From Vicinamibacterales bacterium (lineage in GTDB: Bacteria; Acidobacteriota; Vicinamibacteria; Vicinamibacterales; UBA8438), in contig CATQHX010000020.1 of the NCBI GenBank assembly GCA_958296065.1, positions 1 to 64,000 on the forward strand: a DNA stretch of 64,000 bases, given 5' to 3'. The notes under the pieces are model-generated. The model ran no database searches, was not told the origin of the DNA, and was given only the letters and a program-made list of their open reading frames with translations. The position numbers and the translations under genes are program-made. Positions 45,418 to 53,071 of the stretch are shown in pieces (positions within the stretch are counted from its first letter, which is position 1; the number at the start of each line of letters is the position of its first letter).

Positions 45418-46233
45418 TCAACCGATTCCTCGTGGCAGGATCAGCGGAGTGGTGTCTTGCGCGGCCACCTGCGCGGCGAACCCGGCGCCGGCCTTCTCGT
45501 AGACGTTGAAAACGACCGCCGCGCCCGCCCGCTCGAGCGGCTCGATCTCATCGGGGAACCTGGCCGTGGCGGCGACCCGCCCCCTGAACGAAGCAGCCCT
45601 GAGCTGGTCGAGGACGGCGAGGCTTGCGGTCAGGTTCGGCAGCGTCAACATGACCAGCTCGATGGCGTTCGTGCCCCGAAGGCGGTCCCAGAAGTCCGCG
45701 TCGCTCGGGTCGCCGAGCAGCACCTTGAGCCCCGCCGACCGATGGTTCCCTACCGTTCTCGGATCGATGTCCACCCCGACGACCGTCTCGCCGTACCGAG
45801 CCGTCTCGCCTCTTTCTTCGAGCACCTTGACGACGAAGACGGTGCTGGAGAAGCTCAGCGCAAAGGCGATCAGCAGAGCCCGCGAGAAATCGATGCCGGT
45901 GAGGAACGAGACACCCAGCAGGGCCAGCATGTGGATGGCCGTTCCGAGCACCAGAACGACCATCGACATGTGCAAGCCGGCAACGGCCCAGACCTGCGGA
46001 CGCGCGAGGGTCCTCAAGTCGAGCTTCAGGCCCACGAGGAACAACAGCAGGGTGATGCCGATGTCCGACAGCTTCTGCAGCATCTCCCCGCTGGCGGTTC
46101 CATGCAGGTTGAGCAGGAAGCCCGCGGCCAGAAAGCCGACCAGCCGCGGCAACCCGACAGACCGGGACAAGAGGCCCAGCAAGAACGCCAAGGCGATCGA
46201 GGCGACATCTCGCAGGGCGATGGCGACGTCCAT
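45418..46233 (-). pseudogene. CPA2-type cation/proton antiporter with large internal deletion
   Basis: 271 codons without a stop. Residues 1-140 are the first membrane helices of a Kef-like antiporter (FLLGLLSRSVGLPRLVGFLA, DIGITLLLFLVGLKLDLRTL, LSFSSTVFVVKVLEERGE). Directly after ERGETARYGE the sequence continues as TVVGVDIDPRTVGNHRSAGL, which is the middle of the TrkA-N/RCK domain, past its GxGxxG loop. About 300 residues holding the remaining helices and the front of RCK are missing, yet the frame is kept. Normal members have 550 or more residues. It cannot form the usual ion path; it is either a relic or an unusual short protein. Confidence 0.65.
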
Positions 46234-46325
46234 GGCTGTCTGATTCGGGATGCGGGAGAGGGCTCATCCACAAGCCTCCCACATCGGGCCGACACGTCAG
46301 CGCGCCCCATCCTATAGGGGTCGTC

Positions 46326-46901
46326 GTGCGCTCCGCAACGCGGGCCAGGACGTATCAGCGATCGGACCGGATGGAGTCAGGAGCACGAGGCCGCACGGAA
46401 CAGATCGGACCTGGGACTCGGGCGGGGCCGGGACGGGGGCCGCCACACGGCAACACCCGATCCGGCGGCCGTGAGTTGGATCAGGACGACGCCGACTACG
46501 TGGCCGTCTCCGAAGTCACCACAGCCGCCGGGACCGGCGCGACTATCGACACCGAACGCGTCACCGGGCGAATGAAGTTCCCCCGCACCTGGCTGAACCG
46601 GCACGGCCTGCGCGCACCCGAGTGCCGGATCATCCGAGTGGCCGGCGAGTCGATGGAACCGACGTTGGCCGACGGTTGCGCGATCCTCGTCAACCGGACC
46701 AGCCGCTGGCGCCGCGACAACCGGATATTCGTCATGCGGATCGACGACGAACTGATCGTCAAGCGAGCCGCCAAAGACCCCGCCGCAGGCTGGCAGCTCG
46801 TCAGCGACAACCCGAACAAGACGGCGTGGCCGACGCGGCCGTGGCCGCGCGAGGCCAAGGTCGTAGGCGAGGTCAAGTGGGCAGGACGATCGTTCACGTG
46901 A
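46326..46901 (+). CDS. S24 (LexA/CI-type) peptidase domain protein without HTH
   Basis: The frame is open for 191 codons; the true start is uncertain because the first 50 codons look random. From about residue 55 it has the S24 peptidase domain: KFPRTWLNRHGLRAPECRII, VAGESMEPTLADGCAILVNR (catalytic Ser in GESM) and DELIVKRAAKD with the catalytic Lys. The N-terminal HTH expected in a phage-type repressor is missing. It could be a UmuD-like or stand-alone S24 protein, or more likely the 3' part of a repressor left by decay of a mobile element, in keeping with this region. Confidence 0.65.
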   Translation: MRSATRARTYQRSDRMESGARGRTEQIGPGTRAGPGRGPPHGNTRSGGRELDQDDADYVAVSEVTTAAGTGATIDTERVTGRMKFPRTWLNRHGLRAPECRIIRVAGESMEPTLADGCAILVNRTSRWRRDNRIFVMRIDDELIVKRAAKDPAAGWQLVSDNPNKTAWPTRPWPREAKVVGEVKWAGRSFT

Positions 46902-47016
46902 CGAGAGCGCATTGAGACGGAGCGGCATCACCCGTCAAACGGCCGGGATCGGTAACGGCTTGGCAAAGCCATGCGTTGACACCAGCACCAACGACAACTA
47001 GCGTACCGAGAGACAC

Positions 47017-47391
47017 ATGGAGAGCATTGGAATCATCCCGATCGTGCTGACCGCCATGGGCGTGGTCGCAGCAGTACTGCTCGGTGTGTGGGGAATCGCG
47101 GCGCGTTACGACAGCCGCCTGCGCGACAGGATAGACGCGCAGGTCCGACAGCTTCAAGACCGGATCGACTCCCAGAGCAAAGAGAACAACGAGCAGCTCG
47201 GACAGCTCCGGGAGCGGATCGATTCCCAGGGCAAGGAGAACAACGAGCAGCTCGGACAGCTCCGGGAGCGGATCGACTCCCAGGGCAAGGAGAACAACGA
47301 GCAGCTCGGACAGCTCCGCGAACGAATGGCGAAGCTCGAAGGGCTCCTGGAAGGGTTGCGGGAAGCGATCACCGGAAAACGGGCCGCCTAG
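47017..47391 (+). CDS. Membrane-anchored coiled-coil protein with tandem repeats
   Basis: 124 residues. One N-terminal membrane helix (IPIVLTAMGVVAAVLLGVWG) is followed by a charged coiled coil in which an 18-residue unit, RIDSQGKENNEQLGQLRE, occurs three times in a row, and a closing helix. Not recognised beyond that; similar small TM-plus-coil proteins occur widely in bacteria. The repeat number may vary between strains. Confidence 0.65.
   Translation: MESIGIIPIVLTAMGVVAAVLLGVWGIAARYDSRLRDRIDAQVRQLQDRIDSQSKENNEQLGQLRERIDSQGKENNEQLGQLRERIDSQGKENNEQLGQLRERMAKLEGLLEGLREAITGKRAA
47161..47322 (+). repeat. Three tandem 54-base repeats inside the coiled-coil gene
   Basis: Units at 47161-47214, 47215-47268 and 47269-47322 are almost identical at base level, with a handful of substitutions and none breaking the frame. 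High identity of DNA as well as protein points to recent expansion by slippage or unequal exchange. Confidence 0.9.
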
Positions 47392-47433
47392 TTCCAGGCC
47401 CGGTCACCACACGAGAACGGGGCGGAACAGTGT

Positions 47434-47509
47434 GCGAAAAAGCATAAAGTGCTGAAATCGAGCAGGTTATGTTTTTTTCTGTGCTGCCACCAACTTATGG
47501 TTTTTCGCC
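47434..47509. repeat. TTATG-repeat cluster, left side
   Basis: Contains AGCAGGTTATGTT (47461-47473), GTGCTGCCACCAACTTATGG (47481-47500) running into TTTTTCGCC, and an inverted partner GCGAAAAAGCATAAAG at about 47434. The same building blocks recur at 48687-48920. AT-rich against the background. Looks like a set of recombinase-type binding sites, but no enzyme is next to it. Confidence 0.55.
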
Positions 47510-47725
47510 GGCAGTACGTGGGATCGTGCTGGCTAACGGCCCCGCACTCATGATGCCCCCGACGTGCTGACCCCGCAGCAGCTCAAGATCCCGACGCCGT
47601 ACGCCGGATTGACGCAGTTCAGGCATGGGGCATCGAGCAATGCGCTACGGATGGCGCTGGACGGGGGGGACCAGCACTGCAACGTCAGCGTCGAGGGTGC
47701 GCCTTCGGCGCCTTCGGCACGATCG

Positions 47726-47887
47726 ATGAAGGTCTCCTACGACCCGACGACGGACACTCTGAGCATCATCCTCCGCGATGACCGCACCGTTCCCGAGAGC
47801 GACCCGGCCGGCGCGGTGCGCAGCGTCGCCCGACGGTATCCACAGGAGATGCAGCCGTCAGGCTCGAACGGGTGCGCCGGGTGCTAG
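47726..47887 (+). pseudogene. DUF2283-like fragment
   Basis: From ATG at 47726 the first 25 codons (MKVSYDPTTDTLSIILRDD) match the start of DUF2283 proteins, small proteins often linked to toxin-antitoxin loci. After ESDPAG the expected continuation (a PGVIxDxDxxGxxVGIEI-type strand) is missing in all frames I checked, so the C-terminal half is lost or degenerate. It sits between the two TTATG-repeat clusters. Confidence 0.45.
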
Positions 47888-47951
47888 CGCGCGTTCGACG
47901 TCAGGCATACAGATGGTCTGATACGGTTCACCACGCCAGGAGGCATGGAGA

Positions 47952-48626
47952 ATGCTGCGCGCGCTGATCTTCGACTTCGACGGGCTGATCGTCGACACCG
48001 AGTCCTCCTCTCTGTCGGCGGTGCAGGAGGCGTATCGCCGCCACGGCCACGACCTCCGGTCCGAACAGTGGCGGCAGTGCGTGGGCACCACCGTCGATCC
48101 GTATGACCATCTGCAACGGCTCGTCGGCCCGCACGTCGACCTCACCACGGTGCGCGAGGAGATGGAGGTTCGCCACCGGGCCGACGCCGCACGGCTAGGA
48201 CCGCGTCCCGGGGTCGTGGAGCTGGTCGCCGAGGCCGTCGCGGTGGGGTTGCGGCTGGCGGTGGCCTCTTCGTCGTCGCGGCGCTGGGTCGAGGATCATC
48301 TGGCGCGCATCGGCGCACTGCAGGCGTTCCACGCCATCCGCTGCCGCGACGACGTGCGACAGACCAAGCCGGCGCCGGACGTCTATCTGGCCGCGCTTGA
48401 CAGCCTGAAGGTATGCGCGTCGGAAGCCGTAGCCTTCGAGGACTCCCCGAACGGCGTGCAAGCGGCCAGGGCGGCCGGCATCCATACGGTTGCCGTCCCG
48501 AACCGCGTCACGTGGGACTGGCCGTTCGACCATGCCAACCGCGTGACCAGCTCGCTGCGCGGGGTCACGATCCAGGAGGTAGGCGACTGGCTGGACGCCG
48601 CATCCGGATCAGACAGCCAGCGATAG
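47952..48626 (+). CDS. HAD-superfamily hydrolase, beta-phosphoglucomutase type
   Basis: 224 residues. HAD motif I is LIFDFDGLIVDTE at residues 5-17, motif II VASSSS near 105, motif III around TKPAPDVYL near 138, and motif IV AFEDSPNGVQAARAAG near 160. The helical cap of subfamily IA lies after motif I. Such proteins are phosphatases or phosphomutases acting on small phosphates. It is the only intact metabolic gene between the TTATG-repeat clusters and looks like a passenger gene. Confidence 0.88.
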   Translation: MLRALIFDFDGLIVDTESSSLSAVQEAYRRHGHDLRSEQWRQCVGTTVDPYDHLQRLVGPHVDLTTVREEMEVRHRADAARLGPRPGVVELVAEAVAVGLRLAVASSSSRRWVEDHLARIGALQAFHAIRCRDDVRQTKPAPDVYLAALDSLKVCASEAVAFEDSPNGVQAARAAGIHTVAVPNRVTWDWPFDHANRVTSSLRGVTIQEVGDWLDAASGSDSQR

Positions 48627-48686
48627 CGAACTCGTCCCGCGGATTCGACAGCCGGTCGGCCGAACGTTTCTTGGCATCCATCTGAT

Positions 48687-48920
48687 GTGCTGCCGCACAT
48701 TATGTTCGAATCGCCGGTGCTGCCGCAGGTTATGGTCGGATCCGACGAGAAGACCGCGAAGAGCAAGCGGATCGCGGGTGGACGGACCGACGATGCACTA
48801 GCACGCTCAAACCCCAGCAGGGCCACAGTTTGCAGGCAGGAGGACACCTGGAAGGCTCGCTACAGCATCAAGCGGCCGCGAAGCAGGTTATGTTCGATTC
48901 AGCGATCAACTTATGCCTTT
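48687..48920. repeat. TTATG-repeat cluster, right side
   Basis: GTGCTGCCGCACATTATG at 48687-48704 and GTGCTGCCGCAGGTTATG at 48717-48734 are direct repeats 30 bases apart. Further on AGCAGGTTATGTTCG (48882-48896) and CAACTTATGCCTTTTCCC (48907-48924) repeat the blocks of the left cluster in the same orientation. The gap from the HAD gene to 49091 holds only these repeats; I see no gene in it. Confidence 0.55.
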
Positions 48921-49090
48921 TCCCACAAACAGCACCCATCCAAGGAATCGTTTGGCGTGTGACTCGTCGGAGATATCATGCCCGGGAATCCTCCAGCCAG
49001 CGTGGCGCTGCGCGGGAAGGATCAAGGCTGGAGCGTGGATCGGAATTGCGGGAATCGCGCTGACGACCGGGCGGTGAGGTTCCGTCAGCA

Positions 49091-49592
49091 ATGATCCGGA
49101 CGCTGGCCGGGTGCATGGTGGCCGGGGCGCTCCTGTGCAGCGCCCCGCCGTTCGCCGCGGCGCAGGAGAACAGTTTCGGCTTCATCTACACGCCGAGCTT
49201 GTCGATGCACGACGAGAGCGCGTGCTGTTCGGCCGCCGGCGCGTGGCTGTCGGTTGGCCGGCTGCACGTCGAGCACGTCGTCGCCTGGGACAGCAAGTGG
49301 CAGAAGCTGGCGGCCGAGTGGGATATCCCTGAAGCCACGACGCCCGAGACGGTGGACGGTCATGTCCTGACGGCGCTCTGGACGTTGCGGTCCTGGCAGG
49401 CACCGCGGTTCATTACGCGGTTCCAGGGCGGGGCGCTACGCCGCGCCCATCGAGCCCACGGACGAGTCGTGGGGCTTCGGCGCCGGCCTGACGGTGGACT
49501 ATCTCGTCGGGCCGGCCGTCCTGCACGGCGCATTTCGCTTCTTGCTCCCGGCAGCGCCTGAGTTTCGGTTCGGCGTTGGTCTTCGGTTCTGA
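49091..49592 (+). pseudogene. Outer-membrane barrel protein with frameshift
   Basis: Starts with a signal peptide (MIRTLAGCMVAGALLCSAPP) and barrel-like strands (SFGFIYTPSLSMHD, GAWLSVGRLHVEHVVAWDSK). After RFITRFQGG the coherent protein continues in another frame as RYAAPIEPTDESWGFGAGLT and DYLVGPAVLHGAFRFLLP, ending in RFGVGLRF with the C-terminal Phe expected for an outer-membrane barrel. One extra G in the GGGG at about 49431-49435 explains the break. Either a pseudogene or a sequencing error. Confidence 0.6.
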
Positions 49593-49834
49593 GTCGGCCG
49601 TCCGGACCGGGTTGATCGCGGCGTGACGTGTTCAGGAACTCGATTCCCCGCCACGGACAGCCCTCGTCCGGCTGTGCCTGGATCGAAGCGCCGCAGACGT
49701 AGGCTACGGTAGAGTGATTCGTCAACAAACACGGGCATGGAATGGGCCGGGAGCGTCGAAGCCGAGTGCCGATGAGGTTCCCTTGGTGACGGTGCGTCGT
49801 ACGCGGGATGCCGCCGTGACTGCACTGCTACCCT

Positions 49835-49985
49835 GCTGCTCCCAGCGGTCCAGGTATGCCTGGCCGTCGTCGAGGCGCTCGAAGCGGAGGCCGCGTAGCG
49901 GCGTTTTCTGGGCGTGGCCGACGCTGGCTTCGACCTTGCCCTTCGTCAGAGCTGCAGAATGCTCCTGGTGCTGTTGAAGCACCAC
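49835..49985 (-). mobile_element. IS21-type transposase (IstA) relic
   Basis: The minus strand translates as HSAALTKGKVEASVGHAQKT, PLRGLRFERLDDGQAYLDRW, matching the C-terminal catalytic-domain region of IS21-family IstA transposases. Only about 50 residues remain; no IstB and no terminal repeats were seen. Confidence 0.65.
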
Positions 49986-50236
49986 AGATTCGGATCACCC
50001 ACCCGTTCCATCCGCTCCGGGGCGCCCGCTTCCCGTTCGTGGTGACCAAGTCCCTCTGGGGCGAAGACCGGGTAACGGTGCAACGGCCGGACGGCACGGT
50101 CTGGTCAATTCCCGTTGGCTGGACGGACTTTGCGCCACCGGACCCCGCGGTGATGGCGGGGCGCGGGCGTGCGCCATTTCGACTCGAGGACCTGTTGCGG
50201 CTCGCCGAGATGGTGCGCGAGAGGGTCCGGACATGA
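49973..50236 (+). CDS. DUF5372-like small protein, 5' end unclear
   Basis: The last 80 codons read ITHPFHPLRGARFPFVVTKS, LWGEDRVTVQRPDGTVWSIP, VGWTDFAPPDP, fitting the DUF5372 family, which I recall from loci of tyrosine-recombinase elements. No proper start codon precedes it; the upstream part merges with the IS21 relic, so the 5' end may have been lost. It is followed by the HTH gene at 50429. Confidence 0.5.
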   Translation, partial: VEAPQIRITHPFHPLRGARFPFVVTKSLWGEDRVTVQRPDGTVWSIPVGWTDFAPPDPAVMAGRGRAPFRLEDLLRLAEMVRERVRT

Positions 50237-50331
50237 GCGGCGGGGGCGTCACGGAGATTTCGTCCACGCTGTCACGCGGATTTCATCCATTAGGAGTGAG
50301 CAACAAGACGCCACCGGCGGGAGCGTGCGGC

Positions 50332-50361
50332 AAGACTCCGCAAATAATACGGAGTTTTGTT
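50332..50361 (+). terminator. Intrinsic terminator-like hairpin
   Basis: AAGACTCCG (50332-50340) can pair with CGGAGTTTT (50350-50358) around a 9-base AT-rich loop, with one G-T pair, and runs into TTTTGTTT. It lies between the DUF5372-like frame and the HTH gene. Confidence 0.5.
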
Positions 50362-50428
50362 TGGGTGCCAGGTCGTATTGTCCTTGACGCTACCCGGAGG
50401 CGTAGTCATAATTTATTGGACATACGCG

Positions 50429-50905
50429 ATGCGCCGTCCTCCAAAGCTGCCGCCGGACGCCAAGACGCAGGCCCTGCGCGAGGCAGGTGCCTTGCATCCG
50501 CACCCCGAGGCCGTCCGCGACGATGTCTTTCGGAGCCATCCGTTCTTCGACCCGCGCGACCGCGTCCAGGTCAAGTACGAGATGGTGCGCCGCCACCAGG
50601 TCGATGGACGGCCGGTAACCGAGGTTGCCGCCCGTTTCGGGGTCAGCCGCCAGACGTTCTACCAGACCGCGGCCGCGTTCGAGACGCACGGGATCCCCGG
50701 GTTGGTGCCCAAGCGTCCCGGACCGAAGGGAGCCCACAAGTGCACCGAGGCGGTTGTCGACTACGTCGAGCGCTGGCGCGCGGGCGAAGACGTGCAACCG
50801 GACGAGTCGTTGACGGCGGCCGTGGCGCGGCGGTTCGGCGTTTCGATCCACGCCCGCTCGCTCAACCGGGCGGTGGCGCGGCGCAAAAAAAAACCGCACC
50901 CGTAG
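50429..50905 (+). CDS. Helix-turn-helix protein of a recombinase-type element
   Basis: 158 residues from ATG at 50429. It contains a homeodomain-like HTH: GRPVTEVAARFGVSRQTFYQ, followed by a second possible HTH region near TAAVARRFGVSIHARSLNRA. Such proteins occur beside DUF5372 and tyrosine recombinases in mobile elements. Near the 3' end there is a run of nine A (50885-50893), after which this frame ends at once (KKKPHP) while a protein-like frame goes on in the -1 phase. No recombinase gene is left here. Confidence 0.65.
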   Translation: MRRPPKLPPDAKTQALREAGALHPHPEAVRDDVFRSHPFFDPRDRVQVKYEMVRRHQVDGRPVTEVAARFGVSRQTFYQTAAAFETHGIPGLVPKRPGPKGAHKCTEAVVDYVERWRAGEDVQPDESLTAAVARRFGVSIHARSLNRAVARRKKKPHP

Positions 50906-50943
50906 ACGACCCCCTCACAACGTCGGGCCTCGATTCCGATCAG

Positions 50944-51123
50944 GTGTGTCGGCAGTACGAGGTCGTGCGGCAGGACGCCGCCACCGATGTCGCGTTCGCT
51001 CGCCAGGGCTACGGGGTGGCGCTGTTGATGAGCCGCGGTATGCCGGCGTGGTTGAAGGCATCGCCTGCGCGGGCTCGACATTCACGTAGACGCACCGGTA
51101 GTCACCCTCCCCTCCGCCGTTGA
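50944..51123 (+). CDS. Small ORF in -1 phase after the HTH gene
   Basis: Frame from GTG at 50944, or reached by slippage at the A9 run of the HTH gene. The readable part is CRQYEVVRQDAATDVAFARQ, GYGVALLMSRGMPAWLKA; after about 51060 it looks random and overlaps the ATPase relic on the other strand. It probably was the small second protein of the same mobile cassette, now truncated at its 3' end. Confidence 0.4.
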   Translation: MCRQYEVVRQDAATDVAFARQGYGVALLMSRGMPAWLKASPARARHSRRRTGSHPPLRR

Positions 51124-51304
51124 GCAGGTCTCGCAGGGCCAGCAGGGCGGACGTCTTGCCCGTCTGCCGCGGCGCGTGGAGCACGAAGTAGCGCTCGGTG
51201 CGGATCAGATCGAGGACGTCGCGCAGGTCCAGACGCTCCAGGGGCGGAATGCAGTAGTGCTTCGCGGCGGCGACGGGGCCGGCCGTGTTGAAGAAGCGCG
51301 GCAC
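51066..51304 (-). pseudogene. N-terminal fragment of an AAA-type ATPase
   Basis: From GTG at 51304 the minus strand encodes FFNTAGPVAAAKHYCIPPLE, DVLDLIRTERYFVLHAPRQT and GKTSALLALRDLLN, a Walker A region (APRQTGKT) typical of prokaryotic AAA ATPases fused to nuclease-like domains. It stays coherent until VYVNVEPAQA (about 51066) and then stops matching, exactly where the mobile cassette ends. The rest of the gene is gone. Confidence 0.65.
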
Positions 51305-51363
51305 TGCGCCAGTATCGCACGCGCCCTACGCCTGGGCGGCTCTGGCGGCTGTCGGACGCCGAC

Positions 51364-51477
51364 TTCCCGTTCGGGATATCCGGCAGCCAGGAGAGCAAAT
51401 CCGAGCAGAATTTTCCCGTTCGGGACATCATCGCTTGTCAAGCGGTCACCTTGCATCTATATTTCCCGTACGGGAAA
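51364..51477 (+). promoter_or_regulatory. Three evenly spaced HipB operators
   Basis: The palindromic core TCCCGTNCGGGA occurs at 51365-51376, 51414-51425 and 51464-51475, 49 and 50 bases apart. The last copy is extended to the perfect 16-base palindrome TTTCCCGTACGGGAAA and ends five bases before the HipB start. This layout fits cooperative autorepression by HipB or HipBA with DNA looping or wrapping. Confidence 0.8.
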
Positions 51478-51481
51478 CCGC

Positions 51482-51730
51482 ATGGTGACACCTGTCGAAA
51501 TCGGACGGATCGTTCGGGAGACGCGGCGGGCCCAGGGCCTGCGGCAAGACCAGTTGGCAGGCGCCGCCGGCGTGGGCATCCGGTTCCTGGTGGAGTTGGA
51601 GGCGGGGAAAGCGACCGCCCGGATCGGCAAGGTGCTCGCGGTGCTCGCCGCGCTCGGTTGCCACTTGCGGATCGAGCCGCCGCGGACCGCGCCTACGACG
51701 GGTGCGGCCGGCCACGAGTCGCGACGATGA
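51482..51730 (+). CDS. hipB: HipB-type antitoxin, XRE-family repressor
   Basis: 82 residues from ATG at 51482. XRE helix-turn-helix: IGRIVRETRRAQGLRQDQLA, GAAGVGIRFLVELEAGKATA, then ARIGKVLAVLAALGCHLRIE, the usual HipB/Y4mF layout. It overlaps hipA by ATGA. It should bind the three operators upstream and hold HipA inactive. The C-terminal 15 residues are disordered-looking. Confidence 0.88.
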   Translation: MVTPVEIGRIVRETRRAQGLRQDQLAGAAGVGIRFLVELEAGKATARIGKVLAVLAALGCHLRIEPPRTAPTTGAAGHESRR

Positions 51731-52980
51731 CGCAGGCGCTCACCGTGTGGTGGGAGGGCGCCATCGCCGGCTCGCTGAGCGCGGACCGGCATGGCGCGAT
51801 GCGGTTCGCCTACGACGGGAACTGGCTTGCGGACCAGGCCGCTCCGGCCCTGTCGGTCTCGCTACCCAAGCGCCCGGAGCCCTTTCCTCCCCGGCAGTGC
51901 CGTCCATTCTTCGAGGGGCTGTTGCCGGAGGGCGCGCAACGCGACGCAGTCGCGTCCGCCCTGGGCGTCTCGCGGGCCAACGAGTTCAGGCTGCTCGAAC
52001 GGCTGGGCGGCGAGGTGGCGGGCGCGCTCGCGTTGTATCCGGAGGGTGAGACCCCGCCTCGCTTCGAGACGCAGGAGCCAGCCGTCGCGCTCACCGACTC
52101 CGAGCTCTCCGCACTCCTGCCACGTCTGGAAACGCGGCCCTTCCTGGCGGGCACGCGGGGCCTGCGCCTGTCGCTCGCGGGGGCGCAATCGAAGTTGCCG
52201 GTGGTCCTGATCGACGGGCGCATTGGACTGCCGGCGCCCGGCCAGCCGACCACGCACATCCTCAAGCCGCCGATCGCCCGCTTTGACGCGACGACCGAGA
52301 ACGAGGCGTTCGCCATGCGCCTCGCCGCAGGACTCGGCCTCGACGTCGCATCCGTCGACCCGTATGGCGCAGCCGGCCGAGCCTGTCTGCTGGTGACCCG
52401 TTACGACCGCGAGCACGGACCGACCGGCGCGGTCCGACGCCTGCACCAGGAGGACTTCTGCCAGGCGCTCGGCATCGTGGCCGATCGGAAGTACGCCACG
52501 GACGGCGGCCCCGGTTTCCGGCAGTGCTTCGAGCTGGTGCGGCGGGCTTGCACGCAGCCGGCCGTCGCGGTACTCAAGCTGCTCGACGCGGCCATCATCC
52601 AGGTGCTGCTCGGGAATGCCGACGCGCACGGCAAAAATTACAGCCTGCTGCATCGGGAGGGAGGTGTCGAGCTCGCGCCGCTGTACGACCTGCTCTCGAC
52701 TGTGGCCTGGCCCGACCTGCCCCCCAACTTCGCGATGCGCATCGCGCGCCGCGCCACCCTCGCCGAGCTGCGACGGGGCGATTGGGATCGCTTCGCCGAC
52801 AGCGCCGGTCTCGGGGCGCCCTTCGTCCGACGGCGGGTGCGAGAGCTCGCCGACCTCGCACTCGTCCGGTCCGCGGCGGTCGCCGGTGATCTGGCCGGCC
52901 CTGGCCTCGACGACAGCGCTCTGGAGCGCTGCGCCGAGCGCGTCACCGAGCGCGCCCGGCGCCTCGCGCTGACGGTCTGA
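51727..52980 (+). CDS. hipA: HipA-type Ser/Thr kinase toxin
   Basis: 417 residues from ATG at 51727. N-terminal couple_hipA region (VWWEGAIAGSLSADRHGAMR, FFEGLLPEGAQRDAVASALG), then the kinase: SLAGAQSKLPVVLIDGRIGL, THILKPP, NEAFAMRLAAGLGL, LVTRYDRE, catalytic LLGNADAHGKNYSLLH (Asp and Asn in place) and the metal-binding APLYDLLST. All expected catalytic residues are present, so it should be active. Known HipA proteins phosphorylate aminoacyl-tRNA synthetases and cause growth arrest; the target here is not known. Confidence 0.92.
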   Translation: MTQALTVWWEGAIAGSLSADRHGAMRFAYDGNWLADQAAPALSVSLPKRPEPFPPRQCRPFFEGLLPEGAQRDAVASALGVSRANEFRLLERLGGEVAGALALYPEGETPPRFETQEPAVALTDSELSALLPRLETRPFLAGTRGLRLSLAGAQSKLPVVLIDGRIGLPAPGQPTTHILKPPIARFDATTENEAFAMRLAAGLGLDVASVDPYGAAGRACLLVTRYDREHGPTGAVRRLHQEDFCQALGIVADRKYATDGGPGFRQCFELVRRACTQPAVAVLKLLDAAIIQVLLGNADAHGKNYSLLHREGGVELAPLYDLLSTVAWPDLPPNFAMRIARRATLAELRRGDWDRFADSAGLGAPFVRRRVRELADLALVRSAAVAGDLAGPGLDDSALERCAERVTERARRLALTV

Positions 52981-53071
52981 TCGGCGCCAGGAGTCTGCGC
53001 CATGAGCGGTGCAGACCCCCGGCGAGGACTGGTTGGGCGGGCAGTGGAGCCGCAGGCGACGATTCGACGCG

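Noticed and set aside
47161..47322. CRISPR array from tandem repeats at 47.2 kb
   Set aside because: The units are contiguous, in frame and have no spacers; they encode a coiled coil.
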